From Crotalaria pallida (Eukaryota > Streptophyta > Magnoliopsida > Fabales > Fabaceae), in NCBI GenBank assembly GCA_037953625.1, contig CM075652.1, positions 10,932,501-10,996,500 of the forward strand: a DNA stretch of 64,000 nt, in the 5' to 3' direction. The translations under genes were made by a program, and so were the position numbers. This document shows positions 1-12,604 of the stretch, piece after piece; positions within the stretch are counted from its first letter, which is position 1, and the number at the start of each line of letters is the position of its first letter. Below the pieces are notes generated by a model. That model was not told the origin of the DNA, searched no databases, and saw only the letters and a program-made list of their open reading frames with translations.

Positions 1-1
1 G

Positions 2-400
2 CATGTGGGTGATGTGCTGAATATCTTCATAAGTAAGTATGGTGATTTGCGCATTGATGTTTCAACAACGCTGATCAGTCTGGGTGCTGAGTTCAGGAAA
101 TTGTTGGTAATTGGACAGCAAGCAAATGAGCCTGCCGAAGATCAAAACCTCAGTGCCCACTCACGGTCGTCAAGGTCGATTTTGAGAGGGGATGGTCAGT
201 CTGTGCAAGTGAGTGTGAAGCACTTTGCCAAGAGTCTCCAGTGTCACTTGTCCAAACCTGATTGTGCTTTCTATGGGATTGCTCCACTGGGAAGTTGTTT
301 GACAGTGATATTCCAGTACTTCATTCCTGGTTCTCGCGTTAATGATAAATCAATCAGTTTGCATTGCAGGCTTCCTGTACTTGACCCCGGTTCCAATTAA
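2..400 (+). CDS. HUS1: HUS1 checkpoint clamp subunit, 3' terminal exon (5'-partial)
   Basis: The frame is already open at base 2 and ends at TAA 398-400, giving about 132 C-terminal residues. The gene continues off the left edge, so the in-window GTG at 5 is not a real start. HUS1 is one of three subunits of the ring-shaped 9-1-1 clamp (RAD9-HUS1-RAD1), which is loaded at damaged DNA in the nucleus to activate ATR signalling and is needed for accurate meiotic repair. The strongest evidence is the C-terminus: HFAKSLQCHLSKPDCAFYGI followed by an LTVIFQYFIPG strand, which matches the end of the HUS1 fold (the animal protein also ends in a QYFIP motif), then a plant-type tail ending LPVLDPGSN. 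An acidic/serine linker (EPAEDQNLSAHSRSSRS) precedes it, as in plant HUS1. No intron interrupts this part. Identification is by recognition of the family. Confidence 0.85.
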   Translation, partial: HVGDVLNIFISKYGDLRIDVSTTLISLGAEFRKLLVIGQQANEPAEDQNLSAHSRSSRSILRGDGQSVQVSVKHFAKSLQCHLSKPDCAFYGIAPLGSCLTVIFQYFIPGSRVNDKSISLHCRLPVLDPGSN

Positions 401-1402
401 ACACGAACAGTCTTATTATGATTGTGATTTGTCTTTGCTGAATGCTGATGATCTTAGAAATGCAGTTGACCATTTTCTCTGTTCAAATGTTGCTAGGCAC
501 TAGAAATTAGCTGTGTATTTCATCAATGAATGTGATACTGTCTGACAGATTGTTTGAGTTCTGTTGATAAAATACCAAGTTGATAAGATGAATGTCCATA
601 ACAATTGCTTCTTCGGATCATATGATTTGTCCTATCTAAGATTAAGTTTACACAAGTCTAATATGATATATGTCAAAGATATTCGGTTGAGTAACATGAG
701 AGATATTAGGCTACAAAGTCGCCTTCATTAACCTGTTGTGCAATTTTTCCTTTTGTCACCCTGCAAAAACGTAACACCGGCTAAATGCTTGAGAAGAACA
801 GCCATGAGGAGTTTGATCCGGTAGGTGCAATTTAGAGCAATCGTAAGTGAAATATTTTGCATGTGTAAGTCAATCTGCATTGAAGTAGAAACTGAAATTG
901 ATAGGGAAATGGATACGGCGTTCTTGAATATCATCTTTAGGCTTTAGCCATATGTTTGGAGTAAACTTCAAGTGCGCCAAAATCCACTTTATAGGTTAAC
1001 AATGGCAATATAACTTGCTATCCTTTAGTTACACCTTCAAGTATTTTATTTAACAATCACTTCACGCCTTGAATCATAAAGCACCTTTCTTTCTGGTTAT
1101 CCAGTTGACTGAATTTTTAAAATAATGATCAATCCGGTTTTTGGCTTTTTAGGCATACAGAAAGGCAAAAACGCTATGCATTTTAAAAGTTAAACATAAG
1201 ATAATGCCCATGCTGCACTAAAGGCTTTTCAATATGCACAGCTAGCTGCATGGCACCACATCTCTTCCTGCCCCAGTAGCTCAGTGGGGGTGTTGGTGGC
1301 GTCGATTGTGGTGATTGTCAAGGTGGTTGAGGTGGTAGCATGGGGTTGTGGAGGTGGCCTCAGGTCGTTATTGGTAGTGGACTGGTTTGCTAAATTTTTT
1401 TT
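401..1402. other. HUS1 3' UTR and intergenic DNA
   Basis: The first 200-300 bases are probably HUS1 3' UTR; no polyadenylation signal is decisive. Between about 1270 and 1390 the + strand is unusually rich in G and T (GGTGGT-type runs), with no ORF of note. No gene or repeat with clear ends is seen up to the MITE at 1403. Confidence 0.5.
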
Positions 1403-1909
1403 GGCTTAATTATGTCACAAGTCCGTGAAGTTGGGGTACTTTTGTCAAATACCCTTATTTTTTTTTCATTGTCTGACTCCCCGAAGTTACTTCTGGTTTG
1501 TCATACACTCCTACTACCAATTCTGGTCAATTATGCTGACATGTAACATCGGAATCCTAATCAGACGCAGGAGGTTAAGCACTTGGTGCCCCGTGGGCAA
1601 AGATCCTTTTTTCCAAAACTTTAAAAAACTTAATATTTTTATATTTTTAGTTAAATAAAAACTGAAATAAAAGAATTGAAGAGAGAGGTCGTCTTCGCCA
1701 CCAGTGTGACATCACGCGGCACCACATGACCAACCTCCTGCGTCTGATTAGGATTTTGATGTTACATGTAATCAAAATTGGCCAAGTGTGGTAGCAGGGG
1801 TATATGACAAACCTAGAAGTAACTTCGGAGAGTCAGACATTGAAAAAAAAATATAAGGATATTTGACAAAAGTACCCCAAACTTCAGGGACTTGTGACAT
1901 AATTAAACA
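1403..1909. mobile_element. Foldback MITE, family 1 copy A (Mutator-like)
   Basis: The two halves are long inverted repeats of about 200 bp. The left end reads GGCTTAATTATGTCACAAG and the right end is its complement with a decayed last triplet (ACA for GCC). Flanking 9-mers are ATTTTTTTT (1394-1402) and TTTTTTTTT (1910-1918), an 8/9 match in low-complexity DNA. A better-preserved copy in the opposite orientation lies at 20114-20637 and also has a 9-bp duplication. Long terminal inverted repeats with 9-bp duplications fit non-autonomous Mutator-like elements. No transposase is present. Confidence 0.75.
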
Positions 1910-2547
1910 TTTTTTTTTTTAACCACAAGTATCATCCAGCCATCCAACTACGGTAAACAACTAGTTGTGTTCCCCATACTCGAACTCAGGACCTCTTACT
2001 ATGGAAGAAAAGCTTTTTGTTTTTATGAACAAATTTACAAATGTTTGCTTGTTACTGAAATAAATTTTACATAATAATGCCAAATTCTTAATAATTTAAG
2101 CTTTTTCTTTACGTTGAAATATCAATAATTTAAGCTTTTTATATCCTTAAGTATTCTTTTTAAGAGTGCTTCCAAGTAATTTTCCCAAGTAACTATTAAC
2201 TACCCCACATGGCCAGTACCTATTAGTCCAAAATAATATTAAACACAACGGTATTCCCGCAATTCACGCAATTGAATCCTCCAATAAAATAAATTAAAAC
2301 CACTATCCGGCATTTTGCTGGACATAACATGCAAAAGTACAAACACATAATCAAAAATCAAACACTAGACATTACCTAACTTGTAACGACACCCTTACCA
2401 ATTTGAGGTCAACAATTAACACCACCAAGGAAGCAACAATTGCTTTTAGAAAAAAAAAATTTAAAATATAAATAAACCACAATATCAATGCCATTGTTTC
2501 ATAATAATGTCAATGGTAACGATGGACTTTGGACATATCAATGCTAG
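1910..2547. other. AT-rich intergenic DNA
   Basis: This lies between the MITE and the 3' end of the phytocyanin-like gene. It is A/T-rich with homopolymer runs. The right part probably includes the 3' UTR of the minus-strand gene. No other feature is seen. Confidence 0.4.
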
Positions 2548-5277
2548 TTACCAGAAATGAACAAATGCATCCCATGCTGAACCAATGGCAAAAACAACTG
2601 GCAAGAGAATAATCTGGCTTCTGGAGGACACAATTGTTGTTGCTCCAGCTTTAATTGGAGCAGCTTTAGGTGGTGGTGGTGGGTTTTCAACATGAACAGC
2701 TATCTTCATGCCACCATAGCAGAATCCCTTGCCACTAATAAAATAGTAATTTCTGGTCACATTCAGTGGAACCACATCTCTTCCAGCACCAGTTGTCCAA
2801 TTGTGAAGTGGATGATCAGAATTACAACTTTCATAGTCTGTCTTGTTCACCTCTAGTACATTCTGCTGGTTCCTATCATACACAAAAACTGTAACACAAC
2901 TTCATTAGTTAGTAATATTATCAGGTTTGTTGAAAAATAATAACATTGGTGTGCTTTTCCCTTGTTTATTAGCGAAATTCTTACTTAAACTTAGAATACC
3001 TAAGTTGAGTGTACCAATTCACAATCACATCACAGATGACCCTTATATTAAATTAAAATAATTACTATAATCTAATATAATTGATGTATTGTTTAATGCA
3101 CTCGACTCAAGTAATTAAAGTTTATATAATCAGTTACATCTATGCATTCGATACATATGATAAAACCCCAAATAAGTCTTTTTTATTTTTTCCAAACTAA
3201 TCCAATCATTTAAAATATCAACTAATTAAATGGTTGGATTAATTGAGAGTAATGGATTAATTAAGGTTATCTCATGCATTGGTGTGTTAGAAAAAACCAG
3301 TACATATTTTACATAAGAAAAATGATCAAGAGATTTACATAGTGAGACCTACATAAGAAAAATCATTCCTAAGTTGTGTATATTAGGTTAATAAATAAGA
3401 ACATCATTAACTAACTTTTATAGTTGATTAATAAATTATTATTATTATTAACTAGTCTGAGTTCGAGCCTTGAGTATGGAGCAACCCCAGCTGGGAGATC
3501 CCTACCGCTTAGTGCGAGCTCAGTTGGGTCGGATTAGATGAGTCGGATTCTGGGTAAACCAGATCCGATACCGGTTGGTGTACACCAAAAAATTATTATA
3601 ATTAATAACAATGTGATTCGTCTAAGATATAACATCGGTTGTCCCACTTCGTGTGCTAAAACGTGGGTATTGGTCAAAAAAATATATAACTTAAATCAAG
3701 CTTCATTCTTTCATAGTTTTTTGATCAAGCCCTACACTTTGACGTATGAAATGGCTCAAAGTATGGGACATGTGATATGTTCTCTTAGTCTAATACATGA
3801 ACTTGAAGAAGCGCGACTAGTGAGACTTTACTTTGAAGAAAAAATTGTAGGAGAATGTATTTGTGTGATTTTGAATTTCTCTATCTTTAAGAAACATCAG
3901 AGAATTCATTCCCAAATTTCAAGTGCATCCTTGATTGGAATTAGAAATTAGCACACTAGATACAGCCACACAAGTTTGCTCATAGTGTGTGTGTGTGTGG
4001 GTAGACACAGCCAAAATTAAGACCCGAATGACAAATGAAAAGTCAATATGGCAGTAAAGAACTTTTAATTTTAAGACTATAATAAGAAAGAAAAATAGAG
4101 CAAATAATTCTAAGAATTTGATTATTACAAGTAGGGGGCCTTTTGTTTGTCAATTAGAAATGTTGAGAAGTTTTTTTCTTTTTCTTTTTTATATACTATT
4201 TTTTTTTTTTATGTTAATAGCTTAAACTTGGAAATAATCAATTATCAAGTGGGCCAAAAATTTGAAAAACCAGCTATATAGTCCACAAAACACAGCAGCA
4301 TAGTGCACCCTAAAATAGCAAAGCATAAACTGCTTAAAAGTGAAAGCAGATCTGAAACTTTCTACATTTGTTTCACATTATGTTCAAAAGCTTGATTGGT
4401 ATTCAACTACACATAACTTTCACAGGGTCATTTATTCTTACCTTGACCAGCAAAATTACCGTTAAGTAACCAGAACTAACCACTAAGGAAAGCACTATTT
4501 TAGAAAGAATGTTCAAGAACAAAAGTTCATTCAAAGAAAAATAACTAACTTACATTCACAAATAAATTAGCAGAACCATGGATATGCAAGAAAGTGAGAG
4601 ATTTAATTAGCATCTGAGTTAAAAGTTCTGGATCTGAAAATGTAGAACAAACAAGACCCAAACATCACTGTGACACTGTCTAATTTACAGAATTCTCAGT
4701 GGCATTGCTCTCAAAATTCCATTTTTTAATATAAATTTTGCATTTACTACAAAAACAAAATTTTGATTAATTCAACAGCAGTAAAACCTCATAAAAAGAA
4801 ATCCTTAGTTCTTCTCCAACAATGACATAGATTTGATATAATATAATATAAGCTCTAAGATTAGCTCATCTAGTTAGATCCACTTGTTTTAGAAAAATGC
4901 AAATTAAGTATCAAAAACAAGAAAGAGTTCATAACTTATAACTAGCTTATCTTATGCATGAACTTGTTCAGATCCAATAAGCTTTTATAGAACTAACCAA
5001 AGTAAGAGTTAAGACTTAAAATGACAAATCCATGCCACACAAACTGTCACATAAATAAAAAGAGATTTTAAGAGAGAAGGATTATGTGAGGTTTCTTACA
5101 AAGCCAGTCATCTTTGTAGAAATGCTTGTCCTTGGCCCAAGTAGTGTAGTTGAAATTGGTGTTCCAACCCATGTTGCCTCCAATAGTCCACCTTGTAGCA
5201 GAGGCCTCCTCTGGCAACATCACAAGCACAGTGAATGCTACAAACAGCATTACCAACACCCTCTTCATCCTCTCCAT
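2548..5277 (-). CDS. Early nodulin-like phytocyanin (ENODL), 2 exons
   Basis: Exons run 5277-5100 and 2888-2548; the 2211-bp intron has GTAAG at 5099 and a CAG acceptor at 2891-2889. The spliced product is 172 aa. The start MERMKRVLVMLF at 5277 is chosen because it begins a typical signal peptide that cleaves near EEASA/TRW; an upstream in-frame Met at 5334 would place charged residues in front. The plastocyanin-like domain follows (RWTIGGNMGWN, the YDRNQQNVLEVNKTDYESC strand-loop, then YYFISGKGFCYGGMKIAVHV), with two cysteines for the conserved disulfide. A PPPPP linker and a hydrophobic C-terminal tail suggest a GPI-anchored cell-surface protein. The usual copper histidines are replaced (QQN for QHN, GFC for GHC), so it probably does not bind copper, as is typical of ENODLs. 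The exact role is unknown; ENODLs are linked to cell-wall and arabinogalactan biology. Confidence 0.88.
3453..3589 (+). mobile_element. 5'-truncated SINE in the ENODL intron
   Basis: A 137-bp insert is flanked by near-identical direct repeats of about 20 bp (3433-3452 and 3590-3609; both begin AAATTATTAT and end TAAC). It ends in a short A run and starts just before a sequence like a tRNA B box (GAGTTCGAGCCT). This fits a SINE copy truncated at its 5' side. The family is not identified. Confidence 0.5.
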
Positions 5278-6618
5278 GCCTCTTCTCTCTGCAGTGCTCT
5301 CAGAAGCTAACCTCTTCAACAACAACAACAACACAGTTCTGGAACAAACTCTTCTACCATGTTCTGTTTATTTGGCCCTTTTAAGGAAACTTTTGGTCCT
5401 TTGTTTCTTATTATATAATTATATAATATTAATATATCTGTGATTGTGGGTACATATATATACTAGACTAGGGACACAGTTGTAATAGGAATATTGTTTG
5501 TTATTCGAATAATCAGAATATGATATATTTAGATAGAAATATTAACTATTACTACTTAGCTTCTTGAAAGAAATTATTTTTGTGCTTAAAAAAGTTTGTC
5601 ACTACCAAAAGCTTCATAACATCACTGAAGTGTGTTAAATTAAGTTCATGAAAGTTTTGAAACATCATTAAGTTTTTGGAAGACTCGTGTATTAATGATA
5701 AGGTCGACTCAACAAGATCGATAATATGTGTGAATGAGTATGGGCTAACACGAAAAAGGTTCCCGATAAAAATTAATTTATTATTTACACTTAAATTTAT
5801 GTTATTTCGTGTCTAATTTTATTATAACCTTTTATCATTATTATTTCTTGAAAGATTGGATGTAAATACATAATATATTTTATTGATTTATTTTTTATAA
5901 CAAAAAAACTTTTAATAAATTAAGAATCTATTTTTTTTGTAAGGGCTCAATGACACATGCATGTTTGAAGAACCAAAGTAATGGTTAACTTAGATTTCAT
6001 GTTTTTGTTCAGGTGAAAGCAGTCCCTTAACTAAAACATATGGTTATGAATTCAATCTCCGTGTGTTTGTGAATGTAAAAAATATTATTCGAAACGGTAT
6101 ATATTATTAGGATTGGAGAAGCTCAAAATCGAGGGAGGTATGAAAACAATGGATTAAAGAATAATCGTTATAAATGGACTTGCTATTCTATTTTGATCCA
6201 AAATTTTAAGGCAATGTATTTATGTTTCCAACTACATATAACACCTTTAAATTACTAAGAATTAATCAATGTTAGACCTTTTCACCATACCATACAGGTC
6301 ACCCTTAAATACGTTTACTCCTCTTCGATTGAAAATCTTTTGAGTATTTGCTAATATCACCAAGAGCCAGGTCACATTGATGCTCCTAGGACTCGAGTTA
6401 AAGTGTCGCACTTATAGACACGATTCTCTCGCCTCCAAATCGATTCACAAATGCTCTTATTCAAATTTGTATTATTGTTGCATATGTTTCATATACAACT
6501 AAAAAGACTTTCAACATAAGGATCTAACACATGGATCAAACTATATATGTCTTCACATCTATACTTAGCCCAGCTGAACCATCGGCTCTATTACCACTTA
6601 GATAAATCTCACACATGG
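5278..6618. other. Upstream region of the ENODL gene and intergenic DNA
   Basis: This holds the 5' UTR and promoter of the minus-strand ENODL gene; AT-rich stretches near 5415-5460 could supply a TATA element but none is decisive. From 5,700 to 6,618 no ORF or bounded repeat is recognised. Confidence 0.35.
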
Positions 6619-6668
6619 ATAATCTTATTATTTTTTTTATCATCAACGGGGCTAAACGCCCAGAAAGA

Positions 6669-9600
6669 TTAGATTAAACGAGGAAAGGCAATCCCATATG
6701 CATCCTCACAAACTAGAGGAAACAAGTCATGGGGACAACGCAAAAGCAAATTACAATCATAAGACAAAGTGTGACCCAAATTGGCCAAAAAATCAGCACA
6801 CCTATTTGCTTCCCTATAAATATGAGTAATAGTGACACCTCTCTGGTCATGAAGTAATCCTCTGATTTCACGAACCAGCGGATAGCAATGGTGCGTCACT
6901 GCACAAAACTTCATCACTAGAAGAATAGCAATCTGAGAGTCCAACTCAATCTCCAAGCTTTCTATGGTCATGTTTTTAGCAATTCGCAACCCCCATAAAA
7001 GCCCCCATAATTCCTCCTTGGTAGAACTACAAGACCCTAGGTTGCAAGCAAAGCCTTGAACATAGCACCCAGATGGATCACGAAAAAGCCCACCACAAGC
7101 AGCCATATGAGAACTACTGAGAAAAGACCCGTCTACATTTAACTTTATGGAACCAGTTCTAGGAGGCTGCCAAGAAATGAGGATCTCCTTCCTAAAAGAT
7201 ATCAAACCAGATTTGTAAGAATTAGCTCCCATAATAAACCGAGAATAAGCCAAGGCCTGCAGAAGCATATCTCTCAGATTCGAACGAAATTGATTAAAAA
7301 CAATATCATTTCTACTCTTCCAAATCAGCGACAGTACCACACCAAATAAGATGTGCCAATCCACATCAACAGCACCAATGTTACTATCAGAGAGATTCAA
7401 GGACAGCCAATCCACAGGTCCTAACGTGAAGAACTTAGCCCAAGAACCACTATCAACCACTGCATCCCATAAGCTTCGAATCTCCTCACAGTCCCGTAGC
7501 GAGTGCATAAAGGATTCCGGATCTTGTTGACAGCGAGGGCAAATAGAGTTATTACTCATGTTCCTCCTCATTCTCTCAACGTTAGTCAGAATTCTCTCAT
7601 GGCCAATTTTCCAAAGGAATGCTCTAATTCTCTGCGGTCCAGGCCAACGCCAAATCATACAATAAAGTGAACTATTAGCATGTGCAGAAGTTGTTAGACT
7701 CTTACCTTGACACAGCTTAGCAGCTGAAGATATAGAGAAATCACCATTATTCTCCAAAGCCCAAGCTAAACAATCATCTTCAACAGCCTGTGAAGGGGGA
7801 TTAACAACAGCAATTAACGGCTTTACCTAGGGAGGAATAAAATTCTCAAAAAGCTTCCAATTCCATCTTCCATTATCAACAAAATCTGTAACCGACTGGA
7901 ACCTGCACCAGACTGGAATGGAGATTCCCGAAATAAGAGAAAGAGCAGGAGTTCCCGGAATCCAAGCATCCAACCAAAATCTTGTCTTCTTACCATCACC
8001 CAAAATCCAGTAACTGTTCTTATAAATTTTATCACAAGCATTAGCCATAGCCTTCCAAGTCGCGGTTGTGTGAGCACCGTTGTGATTTGGAATATTGAGA
8101 ACATCACGAACTTTATATTTAGCAATAAGAGCCCTAGCCCACAGCGCTTCAGGATTCATAATCAATCGCCAAACCAGCTTCATCATAAAAGATTCATTTT
8201 CCACCTGTAATCTACGAAAGCCTAAGCCACCTTCCTCTTTTGGAGAGCAGGTTTTGTCCCAGGAAATAAGGTGGCATTTCCTTTGGTCACTAGAACTCCC
8301 CCAAATGAAATTTCTACAAAACTCTTCAATTTTATCACAGACAGAGACCGGAAGGGGGATAGCTTGAAGAATATAAGACAGGATACTCATGATGCAAGAT
8401 TGGGCCAAAGTTACTATACCGGCAAAGGATAGAGTTTTCATTTTCCACCCGGAAAGCTTTTTCTTCACCTTATTATCAATCAAGAAGTCAAAATCAGCTT
8501 GATTACAACGAGAGGATTATATAGGAACTCCAAGATAGAGTCCAAACTCTCTAGTAATCCTAATACCAAGAGCAGTGCTTATAGAATTGGCAAGTCCGTC
8601 CCCTGTGTTGTTAGAGAAAAAAACCGTTGACTTATTATAATTAATAAGGTGGCCTGAATAAGCACAGAAGGTGTCCAACAAAGATTTAATACGAGTAGCT
8701 TGATCCAGGGAGGCTTCAGCAACCAAAGTTACATCATCTGCAAACATTACATGGGAAACCTTGGGCCCATTTCTACCAATTATGAGAGGAATCCACTCAT
8801 TGGCATTTATACTATCTTGAATGAGATGAGATAAGCGATCCATGCATAACACAAAAATATATGGTGATAGGGGATCACCTTGGCGAAGACCGCGAGCCGG
8901 AGAGAAAGATTGAGTAGGATCACCATTCCAATTAACTTGTATAGAGGTAGAAGAAACACATTGCATTATCAAGGCAACAAGATCAGTAGAGAAACCAGCT
9001 TTATGGAGGGTATCCTCAATAAAACTCCATCTAACACGATCATATGCTTTGGCAAAGTCCAGCTTCATAACCATGAACCTTTTACGACCTGATACTCTTT
9101 TGAAGGAGTGAATAACCTCCTGGAGCAGGTTTACATTATCAATCCCTTGCCTTCCAGGGATAAAACTACTTTGCATCTCAGACACAAGCTGACTCATCAA
9201 AGGACGAATTCTAGTAACGATAATCGTAGTTACCACCTTATAGATCACATTACATAAAGAAATAGGCCGAAATTCAGTGATCTTAGAAGGCTTGCTGGTC
9301 TTGGGAATAAGAGATATAAGAGTATGATTGACATCTCTAATAGCATCAGGATTCGAAAATTTTTTTTTTAATAAAATCCAGCATAGAATATTTAACAGTG
9401 TCCCATTGCGATTTAAAGAAAATGGGATGCAACCCATCAGGGCCTGGGGCTTTAAAATTTCCCATGCTAAACAAATCCTGCTTCACTTTAAGTAAATTAA
9501 CCTCATGCATAAGGTGAGAAACATCAGTACTAGCTAGGGGAGGGAAGCAAGTGATGGTGACTAGACAACCAGATTGCAATAACTCATCTTTATAGAAATT

Positions 9601-10775
9601 GGCAAAAAAATCACGTACCATGTTTTTCAGATGATCCGGATTATAAATCCATACCTCATTCTCATCCAGCAACGCATCTACTCTGTTCTTTTGTCTTCGA
9701 ACAGTGGCAACATGATGGAAATAGCTCGTATTTTTGTCTCCAAGATTCAACTTATTACTACAAGCAAGATGATACCAGTAGGCTTCTTCCTGATGAAGAA
9801 TCAAATTATAATCCTTCCAAAGATTCTGTTTCAACTCTATTAAAAAAGGATTCATAGAGTATGCTAGCTTGCATTGAATTCCATCAAGCCTATTTAGCAA
9901 ACGTCTTTTCTTGTTAAAGATATTACCAAACACCTCTTTATTCCATTTTAGGATTTTTGTAGTAAAAGAAGCTATATTATCAGTCCAGGAAGCCGAATTT
10001 GACCAAGCATTTTGCACTTGATTGTCAAAATCCGGATGGGACAGCCAGGGAGAAAGAAATTTAAAGCAGCTTCTATGTGGAGCATGGTCATGCTGCAACC
10101 TCAACCATAAGGCCAAATGATCAGAGAATGGCAAAGGAAGGTTTATAAGAGAAAAATGTTGGAATAAGGTCCTTCATTCAATATTTGCCACTGCTCTATC
10201 AAGCCTAACCTGTAAATCACCCCTGCCAGGTGAAAGCTGGGCCTTTAAAGCCGATATCAGAAAGTTCACAATCCTCCAAACAAGAGAAGAGCTTATTACT
10301 CGCAGCTTGGTTTAAAGGAGCTCCGCCTTTCTTCTCATGAGAAAACAACGCCTATTAAAGTCCCCCGCCACACACCAGGGACCATTAACAGAAGAATGAA
10401 GCTCACGCAATTCGCCCCAGAGAACATTTCTCAAACCTTCCTGAGGACTAGCATATACGATACTACTGTAAAGTACCAACAACAACCATTATTATTGCAC
10501 TTCAAATGGATAAAATAACTAGAAGAACTTATCACCTGGATATCTTGGACACTATCGTTCCAAAGAACCCAGATTCCACCAGAAAAGCCATTAGCCTCCA
10601 CCCGAAAGGATTTATTAAAGTTAAGTCTTGCCACCACAGCATCTGCTCTATCATCACTAATTCTAGGTTCTAAAATAACCACCAAATTAACATGATAAAA
10701 TTGCTTGCAATCACGAACGATACCAGGGAAATTCTTGCCACCAGCACCACGACAGTTCCAAACAATAGCATTCAT
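6669..10775 (-). pseudogene. LINE ORF2, endonuclease-RT-RNase H polyprotein (broken)
   Basis: ORF2 starts at ATG 10775 (MNAIVWNCRGAGG), 44 bp after the ORF1 stop. Domains in order: endonuclease N-terminal half (LVVILEPRI, FSGGIWVLW) to 10431; a frameshifted stretch 10430-10140 where the endonuclease continues in pieces; a connector with NFKAPGPDGLHPIFF; reverse transcriptase 9437-8517 (FRPISLCNVIYK, LDFAKAYDRV, GLRQGDPLSPYIFVL, FADDVTL); thumb/connection from 8483 to 7827; zf-RVT (RAFLWKIGHERILTN, CPRCQQDPESFMHSLRDC); and RNase H (KLNVDGSF, STKEELWGLLWGL, REANRCADFLANLG) to 6669. The catalytic FADD motif and RNase H acidic residues are still present. Two in-frame stops and at least two frameshifts make it non-functional. 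Confidence 0.9.
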
Positions 10776-10818
10776 CATCAAAAAATAACAATCTTTGTAA
10801 AAACTCCAAAAAGGAGAA

Positions 10819-12568
10819 TTAAACCGTAGCACCATTGCTAGTATCATTGCCAAAATTCCCAGAGCACTCCTGCTCATTCATAACAGTATCACTTGTCGAA
10901 GGCTGCAAAGTAATGTCTGGAGGTTTTTTTGCTGAGATCACATCCATGTTACCCAACTTAAGAAGAGCATTGATATGGGCCAACTCTTCCTCCGACTTCT
11001 CACAAATATGCTGGTTTAGAACTTCCTCCCAAGAGGCTTTTTTGGCAAGATAGTCCTGCCAATCTTTATTTTGTTTTTGGCTTAGCAAGCGAAGCATTTC
11101 TCTCTCCTTCTCCTTAATATCTTTTCCTGGTTTGTCTAGAGCTACGTCTGCATGATTATGATGCTTTTGCGAGTTATTATTGGAAGGAGTATTAGTCTGA
11201 GGCTTGTGTTGTGAAACACGTGGACCTGAAGAGTTGTTTTTGGGCTTTGGTGGCCCAAACTTAGAACTCTTCTGTGTATTAGGCTTCTGAACTCTTCGTA
11301 CATGTTTTTCAATAGTAGTCACGTTTTCCACACGTGCACTATTTAAAACATCAGTAGGCTCCTGCTTATTATTGGAAAGAACTTGGAATTTGTTTGAATC
11401 TTTAGCAAGATTTTCGAGATGCTCACCAACTTTGACGTTGCGATTTTTCCTCCGTTGAGGGCGCTGAACCACCATCCAGGGACCAAAATCACTCTCCACA
11501 TTTTCCGGGATCGGATTAGCTAGAATCTCGGAGCCATTTTCCTCACTTGTCACCTCAGGTCTTCCCACCAGGTTTCCATCCGTCCCCGGAATAGAACCCT
11601 CCGATGGTGGCGCCACCGTAACCACATTCTTCTGTGCTAACACCATAGCTTCCGGGCACGAATCTTTCTTGTGACCAAAGCGTCCACAACAAAAGCAAAT
11701 GAGATGGAGGCCTTCATATTCGAGTTTGAAAGTAGCACCCATTGCTTCAATCGTTGGAACAAGTTGTTTTCTCAGATCAACCTCAACGCAAATCCTTGCA
11801 AACTTTGCCCTGGAATGGATTGAAGTGTGCTCATCTATCTTCAGCATAGTACCAATACTACTACCAACGCCCCACGGGAACTTTTTATTAGAAAGTTCAA
11901 TCGAAAGACGTGGGATTCTAACCCATACTGCGATCTTTCTATACTCATGTTCCTCAGGCTTAAAGAAAGGACGCCAACGTTGAACCTGAATGTAGTGATC
12001 CCCAAACTTCCATGGTCCTTCAAAGAGCGCATGGGCGTAATCCCCTTCATCTGAAAACTGAACCAGGAAAAATCCTTCATTCAGGTCCATCACTTTAATA
12101 TCAGCTCGAAGAGCCCATAGCTTCTGGAGTCTTGCAACCATAAACCTAAACGCCACTTTTCTCCCAACAAGGTTAACTATTAAAGCTTTCCTCCAAGGTC
12201 TGCACCACTCCTCATATTCTTCTAGCGAAACTTCTATCTTAGGCTTACTAACAAAATCATCATGGATGTTTAAAGCCCTTCTCCTCTTCTTCCAGCATAG
12301 GGCATAGGTCCTCCTTCACCATTTGGATGATCTCCTCGGGACTTGGTTGATACCCTTCTATTGCCATCACTATGTCACGATAAGACTGCTTGCTACTAGG
12401 AGAAGAGGTTTCTGGTTGATCAATCATCTCCACCTCAGCATGCTCAGCCGCACCACCATTTTCATCACCAGTCTTGACTTTCTCGTTGCTACGTGCTTTT
12501 TGATCATCTTCCTCAGAGGAAGGTTTTCCATGCTTCTCACCTTGAGTTTGCTCTGCTAGGGTTTCCAT
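10819..12568 (-). pseudogene. LINE ORF1, gag-like nucleic-acid-binding protein (frameshifted)
   Basis: The frame opens at ATG 12568 with an acidic N-terminus (METLAEQTQGEKHGK...) and runs to 12260. The homologous reading then continues in another frame to TGA at 10819, so one frameshift lies near 12262. The second part holds a DUF4283-type domain (LWALRADIKVMDL, FEGPWKFGDHYIQVQRW, VWVRIPRLSIE) and a CCHC zinc knuckle (CFCCGRFGHKKDSC), then a basic, low-complexity C-terminal half. In plant L1 elements this protein coats element RNA and acts as a chaperone for target-primed reverse transcription. Confidence 0.85.
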
Positions 12569-12604
12569 TTTTATTTTGCCTCTTATCTTATAATCTTATT
12601 ATTT

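Larger units (their letters stand above)
6634..12589 (-). mobile_element. Full-length, inactivated L1-type LINE
   Basis: This is a 5.96-kb non-LTR retrotransposon bounded by a perfect 15-bp target-site duplication, ATAATCTTATTATTT, at 6619-6633 and 12590-12604. The 3' end is at the left: a short poly(A) tail (T run on +) follows a GTTGATGAT 3' UTR end. ORF1 begins 22 bp inside the 5' end, so the copy is full length. Order on the minus strand: ORF1 (gag-like, CCHC), ORF2 with apurinic-type endonuclease, reverse transcriptase, zf-RVT and RNase H. Damage: an ORF1 frameshift near 12262, one or more frameshifts at 10140-10430, a frameshift in the T run near 9360-9370, and in-frame stops at 8517-8519 and 7827-7829. 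The perfect duplication suggests insertion was not ancient. Confidence 0.93.

Noticed and set aside
1268..1300. tRNA-like A box (GTAGCTCAGTGGG)
   Set aside because: No B box, no acceptor-stem pairing and no CCA-proximal structure follow; the surroundings are GT-rich low complexity.
3538..3951. 137-codon ORF on + inside the ENODL intron
   Set aside because: It begins inside a truncated SINE and runs through AT-rich intron DNA; no domain or conserved motif.
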